From Rhizobiales bacterium 65-9 (GTDB taxonomy: Bacteria; Pseudomonadota; Alphaproteobacteria; Rhizobiales; Beijerinckiaceae), in the NCBI GenBank assembly GCA_001899525.1, contig MKVY01000028.1:10175-46753 (forward strand): a DNA stretch of 36,579 nucleotides. Reading direction: 5' to 3'. The notes beneath the pieces are model-generated. The model saw nothing but the letters and a program-made list of their open reading frames with translations, had not been told where the DNA came from and ran no database searches. Each line of letters opens with the position of its first letter. Position 1 is the first letter of the stretch. A program made the translations under genes and the position numbers. Shown here in pieces: positions 1 to 7,946 of this stretch.

Positions 1-728
1 GCCCCCAGCATGGTGTCGCGGCCGAGGCTCGCATTGGCGCCGCCGATGCGCGAGAGCTGGTCAGGCTCCAGCATGAGTCGCATCCCGACGAATTCCTCGA
101 TCTCGACGGTCACGCCGAACAGGCCGGCGATGAGATCGCGCAGGCGCGACGCGCTTTTGGCGGACGGGCCCATGACGCCGGCGAAGCCGAGCTTGGCGAT
201 GTCCGGGACCGTATCGAGAGTGCGGTAGACCTCCGAGCCGAGTCCGATCGCCGAGCCGAGATAGGTTTCGAACCGGTCGGCGTCCGGGCGGTCGTGCTGC
301 GCGATCGGGCGCGAATCCGCCCAGGCCCGATAGAAGAGCTGCAGGAAGCGGTTGTTGAAGATGTCGAGGAAGCGCGCCAGCGCTTCGTCGTTGGCGAGAT
401 TATAATGGTAGGCTTCGTCGGTCAGCGTCAGCGGCAGCGCGCCCTGCGGCCCGAGCAGGCCGAGGAAGCGCACGAACAGCGACAGGTTTCCGTCGCTGTC
501 GCGCCGCGCCTCGCTGAGCGTCGAGGTCGGGAAGGCGAGAAACGGATTCTGCCCGAGCTTCACATATTCCTGGCGCCGCGCGCCGCTGTCGCCGATGCGC
601 GGGCGTCCCTCGGACAGGCTCTCCAGTCGCCGCATGACGATGAAGAAGTCGTGCCGCTCCGGGTCTTCGAGCAGGTCCGAGAAGGTGACGCTCACAGCGG
701 CTTCCTCGATCCGGATCGCGGCGGCCAT
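1..728 (-). CDS. tssG: T6SS baseplate protein TssG (partial, C-terminus outside window)
   Basis: About 242 N-terminal codons of TssG (ImpH/VasB), which joins TssF, TssE and TssK in the T6SS baseplate wedge. I read the frame directly from the minus strand. It shows the family's early block LLEDPERHDFFIVMRRLE, then FVRFLGLLGPQGALPLTLTD and FNNRFLQLFYRAW, all typical of the TssG N-terminal half. The ATG at 728 overlaps the end of tssF by 37 bases. A GTG at 695 is in the same frame, overlaps the tssF stop as GTGA, and has a GAGGA ribosome site 7 bases upstream, so it is an equally good or better start. The gene is open at the window edge, with no sign of disruption. It is last in the visible tssABC-hcp-tssEFG operon, and further T6SS genes probably follow outside. 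Confidence 0.9.
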   Translation of the reverse strand, partial: MAAAIRIEEAAVSVTFSDLLEDPERHDFFIVMRRLESLSEGRPRIGDSGARRQEYVKLGQNPFLAFPTSTLSEARRDSDGNLSLFVRFLGLLGPQGALPLTLTDEAYHYNLANDEALARFLDIFNNRFLQLFYRAWADSRPIAQHDRPDADRFETYLGSAIGLGSEVYRTLDTVPDIAKLGFAGVMGPSAKSASRLRDLIAGLFGVTVEIEEFVGMRLMLEPDQLSRIGGANASLGRDTMLG

Positions 729-2644
729 CGCATGATGGGTCCGCGCTCCACCGTGCTGACCACCGTCTGGCTGAAATGATTGAGCGCGGCGTATTCGGCG
801 AAGAAGCGGTCGAGCACGGCGCCGAGCAGAAAAACGCCGCTGCCTTCGAAGGATTTCTCGTCGAAGGTGACATTGACCTCGATCCCGCGCGCGGCGCCGA
901 CGCCGGTGCGGCTTTGCAGGCGGCGAATGACGGGCCGGCTGGCGATCGAGCGCACGCTGCGGATTCGCCTGTCGAGAACGGCGTCGTTCAAGTCGGCGAA
1001 GATGGAAAGAATTTCGCGCAGGGCGAGCCCGTCGCTGCGCGTCAGCCCGTGATAATTGAGGCTCAGCATGTTGATCAGGCGCCAGGCGGTCGGTCCTGCG
1101 CCGATCTCGGCGGTGATGTCGTGCTTCTGGTGCAGCGGCGGTTCTTTCGGCCGCGTCGGCCCGGCGATGCAGACCACCTGAAGCGACGTGTCGTCGATGA
1201 AGGTGAAGTCGGCGCCGGCCGCGCCGACAGGAAGCTGGTCGGTGAGATGCCGGTTCGAGCACAGCGCGCGCACGCTCAGCTCCATGATCTGCGCATCGTC
1301 GCCGAGCGCGCCCGGCGCCGTCGTCGAGATGAACATGTCGGTGCCGACATAATCCGACGGCGAGCCGAAACGTCGCTCGTCGGAGGTGCGGCGGCGCGGC
1401 AGACGGCGCAGCGTGTAATGGAGCTGCGTCTGATTGGACGCGACCGCGAGCGGCGAGGAATAGAGCGGCAGGACGCGCTCTTTCTGCGGGCGGCCGGGAT
1501 AGTGCGCGAAGACGTCGAGCACCGTGTGCGGCTCGAAGTTGAGGTGATGGCTGCGGTCCGGAATCACCTGATATTCGTGCTGATTGGTCCTGATCGGTAT
1601 CCGGTCCGTCGTTTTCGGAAACAGGTTGACGGCGGGAGCGGCGTAGAGCGCGAACATGGAGGCGTCGATCGCGACGGCGAGACGCGGCGCCGGCTCCCTG
1701 AACGTGATGATGAGATCGATCGTGCGCGCCGGCAGCGGAAACAGCTCGCGCTTTTTCGTCTTCAGCCGGAAGCCCATGAACTTGCGCGGAAAGACGAAAT
1801 ATTCCTGCAGATAGGCGAAGCCGCGAAACAGCCGCGGATCATAGGGAAAAAGCGTCTCATCGTCGCCGAAGCCGATCTGTTCGATATCGACGCCGCTGAG
1901 CTCGGTGACTTTCGGATCGCCATATTCGTCGAGATGACGGGCGAAGATGGCCGAGCGATTGCCGAAGATCTGCTCGTACAGCATGATCGCTTCGGCTTCC
2001 GGCCCAACCAGGTGGAAGGGCAGGGCGTTGATCGGGCAGCCGGCGAAGTGGCAGAGCGGATCGTTCTGCGCGATCTCGTCGGGCGCCTCGTCCTCGACGC
2101 GCGGGGCGGTGCGGCAGCGCAGCGTGAGCCGCAGGCCCGCCATGAAGCGATGTTCCGATTCGATTCCTAGCGCGTGCAACGGTCCGGGCGTGGGCACATA
2201 TTCGGCGCGCGTCACCTCGAACGGCCAGAAGGTGAGATCGGTGCAGAGCGTGAAACGGCAGGCGACGTTTTTTTCGCGCTCGCGGTAGACCGCGTCGAGA
2301 AACGCGCCGCGCTTCATCGTGCGGCCCTCGCGCAGCGCAGGGTCGCCGAATGTCGGCTTCACCTGCGCGAGCAGGGCGGACGGCGTCGGCGCGAGAAATC
2401 CCGGCAGGAGCTGATCGATCAGGTTGCTCGTGAATTCGGGGAATTCATGCTTCAGCTTGAGCTGAACGCGGGCGGCGAGAAAGGCCGCGCCCTGCATGAG
2501 GCCGGCGAACATCGGGTCGGAGCGCTCGCGCGACAGGCCGCCGAGGCGGTCCGCGATGCCCGGAAACTCCTCGGCGAATTCCTTCGCATGCTCGTAGAAG
2601 AGCGCGAGTTCGCGGTTGTAGAGCTCGACGAATTCGTGATGCAT
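692..2644 (-). CDS. tssF: T6SS baseplate protein TssF
   Basis: A 650-residue TssF (ImpG/VasA), the large baseplate subunit that forms the wedge core with two TssG-bound copies and contacts the VgrG hub. The N-terminus carries the family hallmark YNRELALFYEHAKEFAEEFP, followed by a DPMFAGLMQGAAFLAARVQLKL segment (residues about 44-65) and HEFPEFTSNLIDQLLP. The length matches the usual 580-650 residues. No Shine-Dalgarno sequence is visible before the ATG, but a short frame ends 5 bases upstream. Translational coupling to that frame or to tssE is therefore likely. The 3' end overlaps tssG. The sequence is intact throughout, with no internal stops. Assignment is by recognised family motifs and by operon position between tssE and tssG. 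Confidence 0.95.
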   Translation of the reverse strand: MHHEFVELYNRELALFYEHAKEFAEEFPGIADRLGGLSRERSDPMFAGLMQGAAFLAARVQLKLKHEFPEFTSNLIDQLLPGFLAPTPSALLAQVKPTFGDPALREGRTMKRGAFLDAVYREREKNVACRFTLCTDLTFWPFEVTRAEYVPTPGPLHALGIESEHRFMAGLRLTLRCRTAPRVEDEAPDEIAQNDPLCHFAGCPINALPFHLVGPEAEAIMLYEQIFGNRSAIFARHLDEYGDPKVTELSGVDIEQIGFGDDETLFPYDPRLFRGFAYLQEYFVFPRKFMGFRLKTKKRELFPLPARTIDLIITFREPAPRLAVAIDASMFALYAAPAVNLFPKTTDRIPIRTNQHEYQVIPDRSHHLNFEPHTVLDVFAHYPGRPQKERVLPLYSSPLAVASNQTQLHYTLRRLPRRRTSDERRFGSPSDYVGTDMFISTTAPGALGDDAQIMELSVRALCSNRHLTDQLPVGAAGADFTFIDDTSLQVVCIAGPTRPKEPPLHQKHDITAEIGAGPTAWRLINMLSLNYHGLTRSDGLALREILSIFADLNDAVLDRRIRSVRSIASRPVIRRLQSRTGVGAARGIEVNVTFDEKSFEGSGVFLLGAVLDRFFAEYAALNHFSQTVVSTVERGPIMRWPPRSGSRKPL

Positions 2645-2649
2645 CGGCG

Positions 2650-2754
2650 TCAGAGAACGCGCATGAGCGAGGCTCGCCTGCGCGGTTCGCCTGGAGCGCG
2701 AGACCGGACGAAGGCGTCGGCGATAGCGTACAGGGTGAAGTCTCCGGCACGCAT
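2650..2754 (-). CDS. Possible 34-codon ORF between tssE and tssF
   Basis: An ATG frame of 34 codons fits exactly between tssE (stop 2 bases before its ATG) and tssF (ATG 5 bases after its stop). It encodes a basic peptide starting MRAGDFTLYAIADAFVRS and ending with an arginine-rich tail. It is in a different frame from tssF, so it is not simply an upstream extension of tssF. I recognise no family. The tight fit and the absence of a separate ribosome site for tssF suggest that ribosomes may read through it to reach tssF. The alternative is a non-coding 112-base spacer in GC-rich DNA where chance frames are common. Confidence that it is a real protein is low. Confidence 0.25.
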   Translation of the reverse strand: MRAGDFTLYAIADAFVRSRAPGEPRRRASLMRVL

Positions 2755-2756
2755 GG

Positions 2757-3302
2757 TCAGCGCTTGCCGATTTTCAGCTTGCCGCTGTTGACGTCGATAT
2801 CGGCGACGAACTCGACGGCGACGGCGACGGGATCGCACGCCATCTCGCCGCTGACGAGAAACCGCACATTCAGCGAATCGGGATCGATCGACTGGTCGCG
2901 CGCCACCTTGATCGTCTTCGGGATGAGGCGGGGCTCGAAGGTCAGCAGCGCTGTTTCGATCTCGGTGAGAATGTCGCTCGTCCGGTTTTCGTCGATGGTG
3001 CGCGTGCTGATCTCGGGAATGCCGTAATTCAGGATCGACGTCCTGACATGGTCGTGGCGCGAAAGGTCGAACGCCGCCGCGAGATTGACGGTGTTGAGAA
3101 GGGAGTTGAGATCCTGCGCAAGCTGGTCGCGTAGCTGCAGCTCGGTGACGGCGCCTTTGACAGAGCGGCGCCCGGCGATGACGCGAATGCCGGAATCGTC
3201 GCGCAGATCAAGCGATTTTCGGGAATCTTTTGCGCGGTGCGCTTCGCGGAATGCGAACATGATGGGCGGGCTGAGCCGATCAGACTTGGATGGCCCGACC
3301 AT
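2757..3302 (-). CDS. tssE: T6SS baseplate protein TssE (gp25-like)
   Basis: A 181-residue TssE, the homologue of phage T4 gp25 that links the baseplate wedge to the first ring of the contractile sheath. The C-terminal half shows the gp25-like run SILNYGIPEI and an ENRTSDILTEIETALLTFEPRL segment (residues about 110-131). The last strands, NVRFLVSGEM and AVEFVADIDVNSGKLKI, are typical. Length is at the upper end of the usual 140-180 residues, from a slightly extended N-terminus (RLSPPIMFAFREA). An AGGA ribosome site 7 bases before the ATG at 3302 supports the start. It follows hcp with a 90-base gap and precedes tssF. Confidence 0.93.
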   Translation of the reverse strand: MVGPSKSDRLSPPIMFAFREAHRAKDSRKSLDLRDDSGIRVIAGRRSVKGAVTELQLRDQLAQDLNSLLNTVNLAAAFDLSRHDHVRTSILNYGIPEISTRTIDENRTSDILTEIETALLTFEPRLIPKTIKVARDQSIDPDSLNVRFLVSGEMACDPVAVAVEFVADIDVNSGKLKIGKR

Positions 3303-3392
3303 CGGAAAATCCTGAATGCCGCGCGATCGCGAGAGTGGGTGAAAGGGAAGGTCGCGGCCGTCGCGAAGGCGCGGCGGCCGCGGGAAAACGCT

Positions 3393-3881
3393 TTAGGTGG
3401 TCTTGTGGGTCTTCACGTCGTGGCCGAACTTGCCGCCCGACTTCGTGATGCCCTTGTTGTCCTGAATGAAATATTCGTATTCGATCTTCGCGAAGTTGAG
3501 CGAGATCTGGTCCATCGGCAGGATGTCCGCGCCGCCGCTGCCGCCGGTCTGGAAGCTCGCGACGAGCACGTCGGTGAACTTGATCTCGAGGAACTTCTCC
3601 TGCTTGCCGCCGGCCTTGCGGCAGATCAGCGTCGCGTCGCCGATATGGTCGCCGCTGGCGCAGACCTTCGCCAGTTCGGGCGAGGCCTTGTTGATCTTCA
3701 TGACGAAATGGAAGTCCTGCATCGCCACCTTGCCGGCGCCGGAGCCGCCGCCGTAGCCGCCGGTGCCCTGCTGCGTCTCGCCCCAGCTCCAGGATTCCAG
3801 CTCGATGTGATCCTTCAGCTTCTCGTCCTTGGATTCGCCGTCAATGCCCTTGATTTTGAGATAATAATCGACCGCAGCCAT
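3393..3881 (-). CDS. hcp: T6SS tube protein Hcp (TssD)
   Basis: A 162-residue Hcp, the protein whose hexamers stack into the secreted inner tube of the T6SS. The start AVDYYLKIKGIDGESKD is diagnostic, as are ELESWSWGETQ, VAMQDFHFVMKINKASPELAK and the final EYEYFIQDNKG. The glycine-rich loop GTGGYGGGSGAG (residues about 40-51) is the usual flexible loop of the rhizobial type. An AAGGAG ribosome site sits 6 bases before the ATG, the strongest of the minus-strand T6SS genes, which suits the large Hcp demand. A stable hairpin lies upstream between tssC and this gene. No C-terminal effector extension is present, so this is a structural Hcp. Confidence 0.96.
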   Translation of the reverse strand: MAAVDYYLKIKGIDGESKDEKLKDHIELESWSWGETQQGTGGYGGGSGAGKVAMQDFHFVMKINKASPELAKVCASGDHIGDATLICRKAGGKQEKFLEIKFTDVLVASFQTGGSGGADILPMDQISLNFAKIEYEYFIQDNKGITKSGGKFGHDVKTHKTT

Positions 3882-3956
3882 AGTAAGCTCCTTAGTCTGG
3901 AAATCTGCCTGGCGCCCAGCGCGCTGGCGGTTCGTTTCGACAATGAGAAGGTAGCG

Positions 3957-3993
3957 GCATGCGCCTCAGGACGCTGTGTCCTGAAGCACATGC
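3957..3993 (-). promoter_or_regulatory. 16-bp stem-loop between tssC and hcp
   Basis: Near-perfect inverted repeat with 16-base arms (3957-3972 and 3978-3993) around a 5-base loop. Read as minus-strand RNA, the only two non-Watson-Crick positions are G-U wobbles, so all 16 pairs can form. It begins 11 bases after the tssC stop codon and ends 75 bases before the hcp start. No U-run follows, so it is not a classical Rho-independent terminator. It may be an mRNA end-stabiliser or processing signal that raises hcp levels above the rest of the operon. That role is inferred; the structure is seen directly. Confidence 0.7.
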
Positions 3994-4004
3994 AGTGACA
4001 ATGA

Positions 4005-5495
4005 TCAGGACTTCGCCGGCAGCCTCGACACGAGGCTGAGGCCGATATCCATGCCCTCAAGCTGGTAATGCGGGCGCAGATAGAAACGCGCCGAGTAATA
4101 GCCCGGATTTTCTTCGTTCTCGACAACCTCCACGCGCGCGTCGGCCAGCGGCTTCTGCGCCTTGACGGTTTCCGACGAGCGCGCCGGGTTGCCGTCGACA
4201 TAGAGATTGATCCACTCCTGGAGCCAGCGCTCCAGTTCGGCCCGTTCCTTCATCGAGCCGATCTTGTCGCGCACCATGCACTTCAGATAGTGCGCGAATC
4301 GCGACACCGCGAACATGTATGGCAGGCGGGACGACAGATTCTCCGACGCCGTGGCGACGTCGGTCATCATCTTTTTCGGCCGATAGACCGACTGCGCGCC
4401 GATGAAGGCCGCCTTGTCGGTGTTCTTGCGGTGAATGAGCGGGATGAGGCCCGATTTGGCCAGCTCCGCTTCGCGCCGGTCGGTGATCGCGATCTCCGTC
4501 GGGCATTTCAGGTCGACGCCGCCATCGTCGGTCGGGAACGTATGCGTCGGCAGGTTGATGACCTCGCCGCCGGACTCCACGCCGCGGATGCGCGTGCACC
4601 AGCCATACTCCTTGAACGCGCGGTTGACGTTCACCGCCATCGCATAGGCGGCGCTCATCCAGCCGTAATTGTTGCCGGAGTGGCCGTCGGTCTCTTCCTC
4701 GAAGGCGAACTCCTCGATCGGGTCCGACTTCGCGCCGTAAGGCAGCCGCGAAAGAACCCGCGGCATGCACAGGCCCATATAGCGGGAATCCTCCGAATCG
4801 CGCAGCGATTTCCATGCCGCGTAGTCCGGCGTGTCGAACAGCTTGCTGAGATCGCGCGGATTCATCAGCTCCGTCCAGCTGTCCATGCCCATGAGCGTGG
4901 GGCCGGCGGCGGCGAACAGCGGCGCGTGCGCGCTGCTTGCTATCTTCGAGAGCGCGCGCATGAGCTGGATGTCCGTCGGCTCATGCGTGAACTCGTAATC
5001 GCAGACGATCGAGCCGAACGGTTGACCGCCGAGCTGACCGAACTCCTGCTCGTAAACCTGCTTGAACAGCGGCGACTGGTCCCAGCGCGCGCCGGGATAG
5101 AGACGGAGATTGTTGAGAAGCTCGCGCTTGCCCACATTCATCACGCGGATCTTGAGATTCGCGTCGGTCTCCGAATTGAACACCAGATAGTTCAGGCCGC
5201 GCCAGGCGCTCTCGATCTTCTGGAATTCCTCGGAATGAATGATCTCGTTGACCTGATCGGACAGCTTCTTGTCGATCGCGGCGATCATCGCATCGAGCGT
5301 GTCGAGCACGTCGCCCTGGAACAGGGTGGTGTCCGAGAGGGCCTGCGTGACCAGCGTATTGACCGCGCTCTCGACTTCGGAGGCGGCGCGTTCGTTTCGC
5401 GGCTTGAAGCTTTGCTTCAGCAGCGCGGAGAACTCGTCAGGATCGCGCGTCGCGGCTCCGGCCGCGGCGCCCTGCTTCTGCAGTTCTGTCGACAT
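4005..5495 (-). CDS. tssC: T6SS sheath large subunit TssC
   Basis: A 496-residue TssC (VipB/ImpC), the large subunit of the contractile sheath that pairs with TssB and is recycled by ClpV. Family motifs run through the whole length: KIESAWRGLNYLVFNSE (residues about 93-109), LGGQPFGSIVCDYEF, SKLFDTPDYAAWKSLRDSED, YMGLCMPRVLSRLPYG and the C-terminal RLPYMFAVSRFAHYLKCMVRDK region, ending in GMDIGLSLVSRLPAKS. Length equals the family norm. A CGAGG ribosome site lies 5 bases before the ATG, and tssB ends only 12 bases upstream, so the two are cotranslated as usual for the sheath pair. Confidence 0.97.
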   Translation of the reverse strand: MSTELQKQGAAAGAATRDPDEFSALLKQSFKPRNERAASEVESAVNTLVTQALSDTTLFQGDVLDTLDAMIAAIDKKLSDQVNEIIHSEEFQKIESAWRGLNYLVFNSETDANLKIRVMNVGKRELLNNLRLYPGARWDQSPLFKQVYEQEFGQLGGQPFGSIVCDYEFTHEPTDIQLMRALSKIASSAHAPLFAAAGPTLMGMDSWTELMNPRDLSKLFDTPDYAAWKSLRDSEDSRYMGLCMPRVLSRLPYGAKSDPIEEFAFEEETDGHSGNNYGWMSAAYAMAVNVNRAFKEYGWCTRIRGVESGGEVINLPTHTFPTDDGGVDLKCPTEIAITDRREAELAKSGLIPLIHRKNTDKAAFIGAQSVYRPKKMMTDVATASENLSSRLPYMFAVSRFAHYLKCMVRDKIGSMKERAELERWLQEWINLYVDGNPARSSETVKAQKPLADARVEVVENEENPGYYSARFYLRPHYQLEGMDIGLSLVSRLPAKS

Positions 5496-5507
5496 GGTGG
5501 CCTCGCT

Positions 5508-6026
5508 TTAGTCCTGATTTTCGGTCGGCTTCTGGGCGGCGCGTTCTTTCAGGGCCGCCATCAGCTCCGGATCGTTCAGGAGCTCGCGCAGCTTCTTCTC
5601 GGCGTCCGCCTTGCCGTCCATGTAGAGCTGGAGATTTTTCAGCTGGTCGCGCGCTTCGAGAAGTTTCGCCAGCGCCGGAACCTGCCTGGCGACTTGCGCC
5701 GGCTTGAAATCGTCCATCTTGTTGAAGCGCAGATTGACCTGCATCTTCTCGTCGGAGTTGTCGCCGAGCTTGTTGGCGACGCGCATCGAGATCCCGGGCT
5801 GGATCGCGGCCATGCGGTTCTCGAAATTGTCCATGTCGATATCGACGAACTTGCGCTCGCCCACATCCGGTTTTTCCACGCCGGCGGCGTTGCCGGAGAG
5901 ATCGGCCATCACGCCCATGACGAACGGCAGCTCGATCAGCTTGTCCGCTTCATAGGGATCTTCGTAGGTGATGTGCACGCGTGGCGCGCGGTTCCGACGA
6001 ATGAATTTCTGGCCGCTGTCACTCAT
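5508..6026 (-). CDS. tssB: T6SS sheath small subunit TssB
   Basis: A 172-residue TssB (VipA/ImpB), the small sheath subunit. The N-terminus SGQKFIRRNRAPRVHITYE followed by KLIELPFVMGVMADLSG is the family signature. The central RKFVDIDMDNFENRMAAIQPG and NLRFNKMDDFKPAQVARQVP segments and the C-terminal helix ending LNDPELMAALKE are also typical. A GAGGA site 7 bases upstream supports the ATG at 6026. It lies between tssA (89-base gap containing an A-rich patch on the plus strand) and tssC (12-base gap). The sequence is intact and of normal length. Confidence 0.96.
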   Translation of the reverse strand: MSDSGQKFIRRNRAPRVHITYEDPYEADKLIELPFVMGVMADLSGNAAGVEKPDVGERKFVDIDMDNFENRMAAIQPGISMRVANKLGDNSDEKMQVNLRFNKMDDFKPAQVARQVPALAKLLEARDQLKNLQLYMDGKADAEKKLRELLNDPELMAALKERAAQKPTENQD

Positions 6027-6070
6027 CGCAAATCCTCATCCTTGGTGCGCGTCCGACGCGCTATTGGAGG

Positions 6071-6112
6071 GCGCAAAAACAAACGAAACAAAGCGAAATA
6101 CTGCGGAAAAAC
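6071..6112. other. AT-rich, strand-asymmetric patch between tssA and tssB
   Basis: Within the 89-base tssA-tssB spacer the plus strand is strongly A-rich (tracts such as CAAAAACAAACGAAACAAAG), so the sense strand of the operon is T-rich. It stands out against very GC-rich surroundings. It may carry an internal promoter or an unstructured leader for tssB. A CAATAG hexamer downstream on the minus strand could be a weak -10 element, but no convincing -35 was seen. Confidence 0.35.
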
Positions 6113-6115
6113 GCC

Positions 6116-7666
6116 TTATTCGTCAACTCTTAAAGCGGCTGCCGGCAGGACGTCGCGCAGTATTCCGAAGAAGTCCCGCCCCACCAGGGAGACCGCGTGC
6201 TCGAGCAGAAGGGGGGTGGGGCTCGACGGCTCCACCGCTCGAAAATACGCCGCGACCTGATTGAGGAGCGCAACCGCCTGCTGCCGGTTTACGGCCCGGA
6301 AAACCGTCGGTGTGTGCGCCGGCGCACCGACAGCCTTGGGTTCGTCGCGCTGTTGTTCGTCATCGGCCGGCTGCTCGATCGCGGCGGGCTCCGACGTGTC
6401 CTCGTCGGCGGGCGCGTCCTCCGGGTTTTCGTCGGCTTCACCGCCGCCCTCGGCGTCCGCCGTCTCGTCCGTCTCGCCTTGCGGAGACTCTTCCTCCGCC
6501 GGCGTCTCCTCCCAGCCGGAATTGTCATCTTCGGCGACGTCGCCGTTTTCTTCGGCGGTTTCGGCGTCAGGCTCCGCGGTGGTTATCGAAAGGGCGGACA
6601 GGCGTTCCAGCGACAGGTCGAGAACGATGTCCCGGCCGATGCGGAACGACGACTGCGACGAATAATCGGGCGTGAGAACCTGCATCGCTTCAAAGAACGG
6701 CCGCCCGATCAGGGCTTCCGCCTGGCCGATGAGCAGAAGCGCCGGAGAGGAAGGCTCCGCGCGTGAGAAATAGCCGGCTGCCGCCGCGAGCGCCGCCGTC
6801 GCGTCCTCGAGCGTCCGGACCGAGCCGGTCACGGCGGGGCCGCCGCCGTCGTCGTCCGAAGGCGCGTCGCTTTCGGCCGTCTTGACCGGCGCGAGCGCGA
6901 GCGACGGATCGCGAGCGGCGACCGCCCCGTCGAGGAAAGCGGTGATGTCCTGCGCGAGCGGCAGCAGCTTGTCGAACTTCAATGCGCCGGGTTGGCCTGA
7001 CTTCTCGTTAACCAGCTCTTCGATTCGGGCGAGCGCCTGGCGCAGTTGCGAGGCGAGATCCCTCATCGCGACCAGTTCGGCGAGATCGGTCTCGGCGAGC
7101 GCGTTCCTCAGCGCGTCCTGCGAGGGGGTCTCTTCGTCCTTGCCGCTGTCGTCGGTCGCGACCCTGGCCTGGATGACGCCCTGCGCCAGCAGGTGGGAGC
7201 GGAACGACGCCTTGCCGAAGCGCCGGCTTTCAAACAGCGGCGCCGACTGGAGCGGCATCACCGCGTCGGGCATGTCGTCCAGGGTCTGGAGCGAGACGAT
7301 GCGCAGGATGGCGTCGCCGTCGATCAGCTCCGGCTGAACCCGCTCCCACTGGCCGTCCAGAAGTCCCTCGATCGCCTGGGTCGACGCGACGAAGGCGGCG
7401 AGGTCGCGGTTGAGGATATTGAGCTTGGCGAGGAAAACGATCAGCCGCAGATCGCGCGACCGGCCCAGAAGGGCTTTGAGCGTCGCGAACTCCGCCGGAA
7501 AGTCGATCGAGCCCCGATCGAAGGACGCGAAGGATTTGGGCAGCACGCCGTCGATGCGGGCCACGAACCGCATATAATCGGCGTCGCCCAGCATCTCGAG
7601 ATCGGGTCCGCACGGCTCCTCATCGGAGATCGGAGCCGCCAGAGCCTTGATCTCTGCGGGAGTCAT
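6116..7666 (-). CDS. tssA: T6SS assembly protein TssA (ImpA_N domain, duplicated C-terminal module)
   Basis: A 516-residue TssA, which primes baseplate and sheath assembly. The start at 7666 gives MTPAEIKALAAPISDEEPCG, the standard ImpA N-terminal opening. The ImpA_N domain spans residues about 6-165 (GPDLEMLGDADYM, SRDLRLIVFLAKLNILNRD). Residues about 281-335 hold a module with AAGYFSRAEPSSPALLLIGQA and GRPFFEAM. An acidic Glu/Asp/Ala linker follows (about 364-452), then a second copy of the module at about 455-508 (VAAYFRAVEPSSPTPLLLEHA, GRDFFGILRDVLP). The duplicated module separated by an acidic linker is unusual to my knowledge. A longer frame exists upstream to 7741, but its residues do not look conserved. 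First gene of the minus-strand T6SS operon. Confidence 0.9.
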   Translation of the reverse strand: MTPAEIKALAAPISDEEPCGPDLEMLGDADYMRFVARIDGVLPKSFASFDRGSIDFPAEFATLKALLGRSRDLRLIVFLAKLNILNRDLAAFVASTQAIEGLLDGQWERVQPELIDGDAILRIVSLQTLDDMPDAVMPLQSAPLFESRRFGKASFRSHLLAQGVIQARVATDDSGKDEETPSQDALRNALAETDLAELVAMRDLASQLRQALARIEELVNEKSGQPGALKFDKLLPLAQDITAFLDGAVAARDPSLALAPVKTAESDAPSDDDGGGPAVTGSVRTLEDATAALAAAAGYFSRAEPSSPALLLIGQAEALIGRPFFEAMQVLTPDYSSQSSFRIGRDIVLDLSLERLSALSITTAEPDAETAEENGDVAEDDNSGWEETPAEEESPQGETDETADAEGGGEADENPEDAPADEDTSEPAAIEQPADDEQQRDEPKAVGAPAHTPTVFRAVNRQQAVALLNQVAAYFRAVEPSSPTPLLLEHAVSLVGRDFFGILRDVLPAAALRVDE

Positions 7667-7946
7667 TAACGAATTCCGTGTCCTGCTGGCGCGCCGCGGC
7701 TTGGTTGACCCAAGTGTGGCTTCGCACAGCGACTTCAGCAAGAGAACTTTACTGCTCGTGCAAGGCTGTCTCGCGACAACCTTACCAATCTCTCTCGCGG
7801 CTCCGCCCCGTCCGCGAGGCGAACGCCCGATCGCGGGCGGCGTTGGCGATGGGGCTCCGTCCGGAAAGGCGGCCGGCTCGACGGTTTGGCGCTTATTGTC
7901 TAACGTCTAGCCAGATGTTTTTCCGGATGTTTTTTTGAGGTTGCGA
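7667..7946. promoter_or_regulatory. Divergent control region between tssA and vgrG
   Basis: A 280-base spacer that must hold the outward promoters for the tssA operon (minus) and the vgrG-tagH operon (plus). I found no good sigma-54 site: one TGGC...GC match has the wrong spacing. I also saw no clear sigma-70 pair. Visible details are a small palindrome TGTG-N6-CACA near 7714-7727 and a doubled GATGTTTTTCC-like tract at 7914-7937, just upstream of the vgrG ribosome site. Its function as a promoter region is inferred from gene layout only. Confidence 0.5.

Noticed and set aside
4068-6260. 730-codon open frame antisense to tssC and tssB
   Set aside because: Spans two well-identified genes and their spacer, has no recognisable domains and shows GC-driven composition.
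7680-7940. Sigma-54 promoter upstream of tssA or vgrG
   Set aside because: The best candidate, TGGCGCG...GCTTGG, has 9 rather than 10 bases between the invariant GG and GC, and no bEBP gene is adjacent.
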